Of a DNA stretch of 64,000 nt, positions 1 through 6,447 are shown one piece after another (within the stretch, counting starts at the first letter, position 1; the number at the start of each line of letters is the position of its first letter). The translations under genes and the position numbers were made by a program. Where the stretch lies: positions 12,525 to 76,524 of the forward strand of contig CAZVZK010000034.1 of assembly GCA_964630925.1 (NCBI GenBank), read 5' to 3'. This DNA is from RGDT01 sp964630925 (lineage in GTDB: Bacteria > Planctomycetota > Planctomycetia > Gemmatales > Gemmataceae). Under the pieces are notes generated by a model, which saw only the letters and a program-made list of their open reading frames with translations, did no database searches and had not been told where the DNA came from.

Positions 1-65
1 GCCAACAACCCGGCGGCCAGCAAGGCCCCCCGCAGGCAAAGCCCCCCTCTGAAAGTCGCGTTCAT
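1..65 (-). CDS. Exported protein, N-terminal fragment (cut by window edge)
   Basis: Only the first 21 codons lie in the window; the gene runs leftward off the edge. Reading from the ATG at 65-63 gives a short basic n-region (MNATFRGGLCLR) followed by an Ala/Leu-rich hydrophobic stretch, which is a typical signal peptide start. A GAGG lies 8 bases before the ATG. The product cannot be named. It is divergent from the porin-like gene at 334, so the two share the 66-333 intergenic region. Confidence 0.55.
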   Translation of the reverse strand, partial: MNATFRGGLCLRGALLAAGLL

Positions 66-258
66 GGCAGAAGCCTCGGGTGATCGATCCACGGCGGCCC
101 ACGGACGGGCCGGACACCCTTTTATCACCCCTAAGAAGGCCGCGCATGCATCCCGCCCCGCCGCTCCCCCCGTTTCCCGCCGAAGGCAGGCCACGGATGC
201 GCCGGCTGGGGGATCTGTCCTGCCGGCGCGTTGCCCTGCGCGCCCCGACGGATTGCCC

Positions 259-287
259 TTGATCTTGCCACCGCCCCTCGGTATGGC
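259..287 (+). promoter_or_regulatory. Candidate sigma70-type promoter of the porin gene
   Basis: TTGATC (259-264), 17-base spacer, TATGGC (282-287), 46 bases before the ATG at 334. The -10 is weak at its last base. It lies in the 268-base region between two divergent exported-protein genes, where I see nothing else. Confidence 0.4.
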
Positions 288-333
288 GGGCGGCACACGG
301 CAGACATTTCGTGACGATTCGGGGGGGAAGGCC

Positions 334-1431
334 ATGACACGCCTGGGGTCGGTCGCGTGCGTCCTCTTATTGGCCGGCCTCGGCGTGGCCCAGCCGCCCG
401 TCGATCTTCCGCCTCCGCCATTCACCCCGGGCACGCCCATGACGCCGCCGCCCCTCCCGCCGGTCCACACCGCGGCCCCTGGGGCGCCCGCCACGGCCCA
501 CGGCGCCGGCCACGAGGCCGTCCACGCCGAAGGCGTCCACGCCGAGGGAGGCGGCAAGAGCTGCTGCGGCCTCGTCCTCTTTGATGGCGAGTTCTTCGCC
601 TGGGCCCCGCGCCGCCGCGCCGGCCAGGACTACGCCCTCGTCGGCACCAACACCAACGTCGGCCCCGTCGGCACCGTCCGCACCGTCGACGGCGACTACG
701 ACGTCGGCTTCCGCCTCGGCGGCGGCTACCGCTTCGGCAAGGACGGCCTCGACGTCATGGCCCGCTACACCTACTGGCACGGCCAGCGCGAGGACGCCGT
801 CTCCGCCGTCCCAGGCGGCGCCGTCTTCACCACCCTCACCAACCCCGGCGTCGTCACCGCCGTCAACCGCGCCTCCGGCAACGACGTGGCCAACCTGAAC
901 ATCTTCGACTTCGAGGTCGGCCAGGCCTTCCACTACGGCGAGAACGTCAAGGGCCGCGTCTTCATCGGCCCACGCTTCGCCAACGTCGATCAGACCTTCA
1001 CCGCCACCTACACCGGCCGCCAGGTCGCCTCCAGCGTCGTCCGCCGCCAGTCCACCTTCGACGGCGGCGGCCTCCGCGTCGGCGGCGAGGCCACCTTCGA
1101 GATCGTCCAGGGCTTCGGCTTCCTCGTCCGCGGCTCCGCCGGCATGATGACCGGCCGCTTCCGCACCAACCTCAACGAGGTGTCCAACAACACCGTCGTC
1201 ATGGACGCCACCGAGCGCTTCAACAAGGTCGTGCCCCACGCCGACCTCGGCATCGGCATCACCTACACCTGGGGCGTCATGAAACTCGCCGTCGGCTACG
1301 AGTTCCTCAACTTCTTCGGCCTCGTCGACACCTTCGACTTCGCCGACGACGTGGCCACGGGCAAGATGACACGCCGCACCGGCGACTTCGGCCTCGACGG
1401 CATCTTCGCCCGCTGCGAATTCACGTTCTGA
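334..1431 (+). CDS. Lpg1974-type pore-forming outer-membrane beta-barrel protein
   Basis: 365 residues. I start at 334 rather than at the longer in-frame ATG at 64, because 334 is followed directly by a signal peptide (MTRLGSVACVLLLAGLGVAQ) and preceded by GGGGGGGAAGG. A Pro/His/Ala-rich linker (about 20-80) precedes alternating polar/aromatic strands ending in FARCEFTF, with a terminal aromatic as in outer-membrane barrels. The GFRLGGGYRF and VRGSAGMMTGRF patterns resemble Legionella OMP (Lpg1974) family members common in planctomycetes. Probable role: an outer-membrane pore. BBP7-type barrels are the alternative, but their usual N-terminal signature is missing. Confidence 0.75.
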   Translation: MTRLGSVACVLLLAGLGVAQPPVDLPPPPFTPGTPMTPPPLPPVHTAAPGAPATAHGAGHEAVHAEGVHAEGGGKSCCGLVLFDGEFFAWAPRRRAGQDYALVGTNTNVGPVGTVRTVDGDYDVGFRLGGGYRFGKDGLDVMARYTYWHGQREDAVSAVPGGAVFTTLTNPGVVTAVNRASGNDVANLNIFDFEVGQAFHYGENVKGRVFIGPRFANVDQTFTATYTGRQVASSVVRRQSTFDGGGLRVGGEATFEIVQGFGFLVRGSAGMMTGRFRTNLNEVSNNTVVMDATERFNKVVPHADLGIGITYTWGVMKLAVGYEFLNFFGLVDTFDFADDVATGKMTRRTGDFGLDGIFARCEFTF

Positions 1432-1437
1432 GCTACA

Positions 1438-1467
1438 ATGGCGGCACCCGCTCCGGAGTGCCGCCAT
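1438..1467 (+). other. Hairpin covering the start codon of the propeller gene
   Basis: ATGGCGGCAC (1438-1447) and GTGCCGCCAT (1458-1467) form a perfect 10-bp stem with a 10-base loop, just after the porin stop. The right arm contains the AT of the start codon at 1466, and the loop holds the only Shine-Dalgarno-like bases (CCGGA). It could end the porin transcript or limit translation of the next gene. Confidence 0.45.
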
Positions 1468-2308
1468 GCTCTTCCTCCTCCTCCTCTCGCTGCACGCCGA
1501 GCCGTCGCGGGTGACACGCGACGGCTCCTTCAAGCAGAACCTCCAGTGGGCGCCCGACGGCTCACGCCTCCTCTTCACCCGCATCCACAAGGGCAAGATG
1601 GGCCTGTGGACCGTCAAGCCCGACGGCTCCGCCCTCACGCCCCTCGTCCTCCCCGACGGCAGGGCGGCCCTCCTCGACGGCCACTGGTCGCGTGACGGCA
1701 AGCGCGTCGTCTACGTCCACGACCAGTTCCAGGGCACCGACGGCAAGTTCCAGATCAACGCCTGCGCCACCGACGGCTCGGACATCAAGACCCTCATCCC
1801 CCACAAGGCGTTCGAGGAGTCGCCGCGCTGGTCGCCCGACGGCAAGGCCATCGCGTGGGTGTCCACCCGCTTCGGCAACCAGGAGGTCTGCTCCGTCGCC
1901 GCAGACGGCAAGGGCGAGATCAAACGCCTCACCCGCGACGCCGGGATCGACAACAACCCGGCCTGGGCGCCCGACGGCAAACGCCTCGCCTTCACCACGT
2001 CGCGCTGGGGCAGCCTCGAGATCGCCGTCATGAACGCCGACGGCTCCGGGGTCAAACGCCTCACCGACGACCCCGGCATCGACCAGTGGCCGGCGTGGTC
2101 GCCGGACGGCAAACGCATCGCCTTCACGTCCAACCGCACCGGCGACTACGACATCTGGCTCATGAACGCCGACGGCTCCGCCCCGCGCAACCTCACCCGC
2201 CACAAGGCCCAGGACAACTTCGCCGCGTGGTCCCCCGACGGCAAGAAGATCGCCTTCATCTCCAGCCGCGCCGGCGGCCACGACGTGTACATCATCCCCG
2301 TGGACTGA
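1466..2308 (+). CDS. TolB-like beta-propeller (PD40/WD40-like) exported protein
   Basis: 280 residues. A short hydrophobic N-terminus (MLFLLLLSLHA) fits a minimal signal peptide. Six blades carry the PD40 signature, with variants of WSPDGKRIAF recurring about every 40-45 residues and often preceded by NADGS. These are the repeats of TolB and of planctomycete periplasmic propellers. The protein is shorter than TolB (about 430 residues) and lacks its N-terminal domain, so a Tol-Pal role is not implied; a periplasmic binding scaffold is likely. It follows the porin gene by 34 bases. Confidence 0.75.
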   Translation: MLFLLLLSLHAEPSRVTRDGSFKQNLQWAPDGSRLLFTRIHKGKMGLWTVKPDGSALTPLVLPDGRAALLDGHWSRDGKRVVYVHDQFQGTDGKFQINACATDGSDIKTLIPHKAFEESPRWSPDGKAIAWVSTRFGNQEVCSVAADGKGEIKRLTRDAGIDNNPAWAPDGKRLAFTTSRWGSLEIAVMNADGSGVKRLTDDPGIDQWPAWSPDGKRIAFTSNRTGDYDIWLMNADGSAPRNLTRHKAQDNFAAWSPDGKKIAFISSRAGGHDVYIIPVD

Positions 2309-2336
2309 CGTCGGTACCCACCCAAGGAGCCTCCCC

Positions 2337-2837
2337 ATGAGACGCCTGCTGGCCCTGGCCGCCCTCGCCTGCCTGCTCCCCGTCAGCGCCCTCGCCCGCC
2401 CCGACAAGGACGGCGGCAAGGACAAGGTGAGCCCCGAGCCCGAGCCGAAGCTCACCCCCGCCCAGTTGAAGGCGAAGGACATCAAGGCCATGGACGGCAC
2501 CTTCACCGTCGAGAAGTACGTCCGCGAAGGGAAGGCGATGCCCGCTGTGAACATGAAGGTCGTCCAGGCCGGCGGCGAGTGGCGCTTCTTCTTCGGGGAC
2601 AACATCTCCCTGGGCCGCGACACCATCGACCCGACGAAGACCCCCAGGGAGGTCGATTCGACCTACGTGAACGGCCCGGCCCGCGACAAGACGGCGAAGG
2701 GCATCTACAAGATCGACGGCGACACCATCACCTACTGCCACGCCGACCCCGGCAGGGAGCGCCCCAAGGCGTTCGACCCCGGCAAGGACGGCTCGGGCCT
2801 CACCCTCATCGTCCTGAAGCGGCAGAAGGAAAAGTAG
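2337..2837 (+). CDS. TIGR03067 domain secreted protein
   Basis: 166 residues with a signal peptide (MRRLLALAALACLLPVSALA). The mature part has the lipocalin-like layout of TIGR03067: a start like IKAMDGTFTVEKYVREGK, then DTIDPTKTPREVD, KGIYKIDGDTITYCHA and a C-terminal LTLIVLKRQK. The family is greatly expanded in planctomycetes and its function is unknown. An AAGGAG ribosome site lies 7 bases before the ATG. The gene is 28 bases after the propeller gene and probably cotranscribed. Confidence 0.85.
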   Translation: MRRLLALAALACLLPVSALARPDKDGGKDKVSPEPEPKLTPAQLKAKDIKAMDGTFTVEKYVREGKAMPAVNMKVVQAGGEWRFFFGDNISLGRDTIDPTKTPREVDSTYVNGPARDKTAKGIYKIDGDTITYCHADPGRERPKAFDPGKDGSGLTLIVLKRQKEK

Positions 2838-2854
2838 CGGCCCGCCGCCACGCA

Positions 2855-3127
2855 TCATCCCGGCGCGCGGCCCCCCGGCGGCGTCACCAGACGCAGACGC
2901 ACCGGCCCGTCGGGGGCGCGTCCGGGCGGCAGCGCCTCGCCGTTGTGCGTGATCTCGATCTGCCCCTCGGCGGCCAGCGCCGCCGCCGCCTCGCGCACCG
3001 CCGGCAGCAGCTCGCGCCAGCCGTCCAGGGCCACGGCGCGTGCAACCTCCGACGGGCACACCGTCGCCCCGGCCCGCCTCTCGCGCAGCCGGGCCAGGAT
3101 CTCCTGCTTCAGTCCTACGCCGTCCAT
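2855..3127 (-). CDS. DUF3253 family protein
   Basis: About 90 residues. I prefer the Met at 3127 (MDGVGLKQEIL) over the upstream ATG at 3151. The family signature is clear: ICPSEVAR-type motif (here VCPSEVARAVA), W-RELLPAVREAAA, then GQIEITHNGEALPP and a PVRLRL end. The fold is expected to be winged-helix-like; the function is not established. It is convergent with the TIGR03067 gene, with only 17 bases between stops. Confidence 0.8.
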   Translation of the reverse strand: MDGVGLKQEILARLRERRAGATVCPSEVARAVALDGWRELLPAVREAAAALAAEGQIEITHNGEALPPGRAPDGPVRLRLVTPPGGRAPG

Positions 3128-3207
3128 CTCGACCTGCCGGGGTGGAAACACCTTACCCAGGCATGGTATCCTCCCCGCCTTGTCCCGGCGATGAAGGAAA
3201 GGAGCGG

Positions 3208-3720
3208 ATGATGGCGGCCCCCATCTGGTGGAGCGTTGGGCGGAGCGTCCTCGGAGTCGTGGCCGGCGCCGTCGTTCACGGCCTCGTGGTGACCGGCGTC
3301 CACATGATCGGCCATTCGATCTACGGGGCCCTGCCCCCCGACACCTTCGAGCGCACCTGGGAGCAGAAGACGGCCCTCATTCACTCCCTGCCCGTCGGCT
3401 CGCTGGTGTTCGTCGTCGCGTCGTGGGCGGCAGGGGTGTTCACGGGCGGGCTCGTCGCCGCCCGCATCGCCGGCTTCGCCCCCTACACCCACGCCGGCAT
3501 CATCGGCGGCCTCGACCTCCTCGGCGTCGGCCTGATGATGACCATGCTGCCGCACCCGCTGTGGATGGCCACCCTCGGGCCAGCCTGTGTCGTCCTCGCG
3601 GCGCTCGCCGCGGGCCGCGTGGCTCAGTCGCTGAACCCGGGCAGCGGCGACACGCGCGGCGCACCCACCCGCACGCCCGCCGCGGGGCCGGAAGCGGGGG
3701 CGACGGCGGGGGCGGCGTAG
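3208..3720 (+). CDS. Small four-helix integral membrane protein
   Basis: 170 residues. Start at 3208, preceded by AAGGAAAGGAG; an in-frame ATG also follows at 3211. Hydrophobic segments lie at roughly 10-32, 54-80, 88-110 and 115-135, followed by a low-complexity Gly/Ala/Pro/Thr tail. I do not recognise a named family, though the layout resembles small planctomycete inner-membrane proteins. A candidate promoter (TGGAAA 3143-3148, 18 bases, TATCCT 3167-3172) lies upstream. The last 97 bases overlap the 3' end of the convergent peptidase gene. Confidence 0.7.
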   Translation: MMAAPIWWSVGRSVLGVVAGAVVHGLVVTGVHMIGHSIYGALPPDTFERTWEQKTALIHSLPVGSLVFVVASWAAGVFTGGLVAARIAGFAPYTHAGIIGGLDLLGVGLMMTMLPHPLWMATLGPACVVLAALAAGRVAQSLNPGSGDTRGAPTRTPAAGPEAGATAGAA

Positions 3721-4619
3721 CCCTCCGGCTTCTTCTCCTCCGGCATCGCCCCACGCACCAGGGACGGCGCCGCCACGCGCGGCGTGCCCAGAATCGGCAG
3801 GGCCGGCGGCAGCGTCGAACGCATCACCACGCGCCCGCCGGCGCTGGCCGTCGTCCCGGCGGGCGGCGTGCGGCGGGCGTCGACCAGCGCCGTGTCACCC
3901 GCCGGAGGCTTGGCCAGCGTCGCCAGCCACTCGCCCTCCAGGTCCTCCACGCTCTTGATCTTGTAGTGCTTCTGCAGCGAGCGGTCCCAGCCGTCACGCA
4001 TCCCGTCCGCCACGAACGCCAGGAACGCCGCCCGGTTGCTCTTGCCGACAAGGAGGCTCGTCACCGAGTAGCCCTCGGCGTACAGCACGATCATGTCCTT
4101 CGGGTACTGCTTCAGGTCGAACAGGCTCCGCAGGCGGATGGCCCGCACACGCGAATTGACGATCCGCCGCACCTCGCCCTCGTGCTGCTGCCGCTCCTGC
4201 TCGTCCTCCGACAGCACGCTGCCGCCCTCGTCGGCCCAGCGCGGCACCGGGCAGCCGAAGTAGTGCGCCATCACCGTGTGCGTCACCTCGTGCGGCAGGA
4301 CGCTGGAGACGATCCGCTCCATCTTCCCCTCGACCTCCATCCCGATCGGCAGGTACACGCCCCGCACGTAGTCGAACGTCGTCGCCCCGCCCGACGAGCC
4401 GAACGTCACCTTGATCTGCAGGGGGCACCGCTGCGGCCAGGGCGGCATCTCGCGGCCCAGCCACTCGACGGCCTTGGTCTTGCGGTAGTACTCGGCCCAC
4501 TGGCCCATGCGTTCGGCGAGCTGCTCGGAGGGGGCCTCGACGGTGAAGTTCCGGGTGTTCCACTTGGCGCCGGTGCAGAGGACGACGGCGACGAGGACTG
4601 CCGCGGAGCGGGAGAGCAT
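3624..4619 (-). CDS. Exported gluzincin-type (peptidase MA-like) metallopeptidase
   Basis: 331 residues from the Met at 4619, chosen because it starts a signal peptide (MLSRSAAVLVAVVLC). HEVTH at 110-114 supplies the HExxH zinc ligands and catalytic Glu, and RWADEG (127-132) supplies the third ligand, Glu131, as in peptidase MA-like enzymes. A Pro/Ala-rich tail follows from about 265. It probably acts outside the cytoplasmic membrane; the substrate is unknown. The tail is encoded opposite the tail of the membrane-protein gene. Confidence 0.8.
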   Translation of the reverse strand: MLSRSAAVLVAVVLCTGAKWNTRNFTVEAPSEQLAERMGQWAEYYRKTKAVEWLGREMPPWPQRCPLQIKVTFGSSGGATTFDYVRGVYLPIGMEVEGKMERIVSSVLPHEVTHTVMAHYFGCPVPRWADEGGSVLSEDEQERQQHEGEVRRIVNSRVRAIRLRSLFDLKQYPKDMIVLYAEGYSVTSLLVGKSNRAAFLAFVADGMRDGWDRSLQKHYKIKSVEDLEGEWLATLAKPPAGDTALVDARRTPPAGTTASAGGRVVMRSTLPPALPILGTPRVAAPSLVRGAMPEEKKPEGYAAPAVAPASGPAAGVRVGAPRVSPLPGFSD

Positions 4620-4866
4620 GCGTGAGGCCTCCGGGGATCGGACTGGCGTCGGCAAGACATGAACGCCGATGGGCACACGCAAGCATGAACGCAAAGTGCG
4701 GGCCGGGTTGAGCCTTCCCGGAGAAATGTCCGGATCCGTCGTCCGAAGAGGCCAATCGCGAAGGGTTTGCGTGTCGAGGCGCGTCGGCGGCCGCGCGGCG
4801 CCAGCTCGCCAAAGCGTGCAAGAGCTGCAAGCCGCAGGGTCCGCGGCCGTGTAAAGAATGCAAGCG

Positions 4867-4899
4867 GCCGGGCGGAGAGGCCCCCCTCTCCCGCCCGGC
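4867..4899 (-). terminator. GC-rich hairpin downstream of the cytochrome-WD40 gene
   Basis: GCCGGGCGGAGAGG (4867-4880) pairs with CCTCTCCCGCCCGGC (4885-4899), with one bulged base and a short C loop. It lies 58 bases past the stop of the leftward gene ending at 4958 and has no U-tract. The rest of the 338-base gap 4620-4957 shows no convincing gene. Confidence 0.5.
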
Positions 4900-4957
4900 C
4901 CTGATCCCCCGCTTTATCCGGCCGCCCGCCCTCGGGGGCGGGGCGTCCGCCGGCCGA

Positions 4958-6391
4958 TCACTTCTTCTCCTTCTCCGCCGCCTTCACCGCGCCCGGCGGC
5001 AGCAGCGTCTTGGCCGCCCCGCCCCCCCGGCTGAACAGCCGCACGATCCCGTCCTGCCCGCCGGCCGCCACCACCGTGCCGTCCGGGCTGACGGCCACGC
5101 AGTACAGGAAGTCGCCGCCGGTGAAGTTGCCGACGTTGTTGCCGTTGATGTTCCACATCCGCGCCTGGCCGTCGCCGGCCCCGGTCAGGAACTCGCTCTT
5201 CTTCGGCACGAACGCCAGGGCCGTCAACTGCTTCGGCGTGCCGGCGTTGATCGTCCGCGCCTGCTCGCCCTTCTCGTAGTCCCAGATCTTCACCACGTTG
5301 TCGGCGCCCGCGCTGGCCAGCATCTTGTCGTCCGCCGAGAAACCCACGCCCATGACGTGGTGCGTGTGCCCCTCGAACGACTTGAGGAACTTGCCCGACG
5401 GCACCTCCCACACCTTCACGAACTTGTCCGCGCCGCACGCCGCCAGACGCTTGCCGTCCGAGCTGAACGCCACGCCGAACACCGTGTCGCTGTGGATCTT
5501 GTCCGTCACGTTCAGCGTCACCTTCCCGGCCGCCACGTCGATCAGCTTCAGCTCGCCCTCCTGCGTGGGCGGCCCGCCGCCGCACGCCAACAGCTTGCTG
5601 TCCGGCGAGAACGACAGGCACACCACGCGCTCGGTGAAGCCGGTGACCGTCTTGCGCAGCTCGCCCGTCTTGGCGTCCCAGAGCTTGACCTCCTGGTAGC
5701 TGCCGCTGGCCAGGAGCTTGCCGTCGGGGCTGTACGCCAGCGACTCCACGAGCGACAGGTGCGCCGCCTTGACCGGCTTCTTGTCCGGCGGGATGATGCC
5801 GGCGTCGAGCAGGCTGCGGACGTGGTTGCCGCTGGTGGCGTCGTAGATGTGGATCTGGTTGCCCCTGGCCCCCGCGACCGCGCTCTTGTCGGTGCTGACC
5901 GCGACGCCGAGCACCGGCGTGACGATGGCCGGCGGCTCCTTGAGCTTCACCTTGGTGATCGGCTCGCGGGCGCCGTCCGGCGCCTTGGCCCCCTGGTCGA
6001 TCCACAGCTTGATGATCGCCACCTCCTGCGGCGTGAGCGCCTCCTCGCTCTTGGGCGGCATGTAGGGCCGCACCAGCTTGCGTGACAGCTTCACCAGCGA
6101 GCTCTCGCTGCCCTTGCCCGGGATGACCGCCGGCCCGCGCTTGCCGCCGCGCATCATCGTGTCGTACGAGGTCAGGTCGAACTTCGCCTCCTTGATGCTG
6201 CCGGAGTGGCAGAAGGCGCACTTGTTGACGAGGATCGGCTCGACGTGCTTGTTGAAAGACACGGCCATCTTCGTGTCGATCTTCACCTCGGGGATGATCT
6301 GCTCTTTCTTGTGCCGCTTCTCTTCCTCGTCGGCGGCCCGCAGGTGGGTGGCCGCGAACGCGACGAGGGCGACGATCAGGAGGGTTCGCAT
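4958..6391 (-). CDS. Cytochrome c - WD40 fusion protein (planctomycete type)
   Basis: 477 residues, starting at the signal peptide MRTLLIVALVAFAATHLRAA; the open frame continues upstream, but that part is antisense to the PPC gene. A c-type haem motif CAFCH lies at 58-62, and MPPKSEEALTPQE with IIKLWIDQGAK is the usual end of this planctomycete cytochrome domain. From about 175 there are WD40 repeats (for example LAYSPDGKLLASGS). Expected to be a haem protein outside the cytoplasm with a propeller for protein contacts. It lies 56 bases after the PPC gene and is probably cotranscribed. Confidence 0.88.
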   Translation of the reverse strand: MRTLLIVALVAFAATHLRAADEEEKRHKKEQIIPEVKIDTKMAVSFNKHVEPILVNKCAFCHSGSIKEAKFDLTSYDTMMRGGKRGPAVIPGKGSESSLVKLSRKLVRPYMPPKSEEALTPQEVAIIKLWIDQGAKAPDGAREPITKVKLKEPPAIVTPVLGVAVSTDKSAVAGARGNQIHIYDATSGNHVRSLLDAGIIPPDKKPVKAAHLSLVESLAYSPDGKLLASGSYQEVKLWDAKTGELRKTVTGFTERVVCLSFSPDSKLLACGGGPPTQEGELKLIDVAAGKVTLNVTDKIHSDTVFGVAFSSDGKRLAACGADKFVKVWEVPSGKFLKSFEGHTHHVMGVGFSADDKMLASAGADNVVKIWDYEKGEQARTINAGTPKQLTALAFVPKKSEFLTGAGDGQARMWNINGNNVGNFTGGDFLYCVAVSPDGTVVAAGGQDGIVRLFSRGGGAAKTLLPPGAVKAAEKEKK

Positions 6392-6447
6392 GGTGGTGGG
6401 GTTCCTGGCTGTTAACTGGCTTTTGCTGGCTGTCGGCTGGCTGTCAG

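Noticed and set aside
64..333. Longer start for the porin gene
   Set aside because: It would add 90 residues ahead of a clear signal peptide and overlap the divergent gene and promoter region.
367..1701. 444-residue leftward open frame rich in Asp, Glu, Gly and Ala
   Set aside because: It is the antisense reading of the porin and propeller genes; its composition is the usual mirror of GC-rich codons and it shows no family motif.
4669..4854. 61-residue rightward frame in the gap after the peptidase gene
   Set aside because: No ribosome site, no motif, Arg/Ala composition of random GC-rich sequence.
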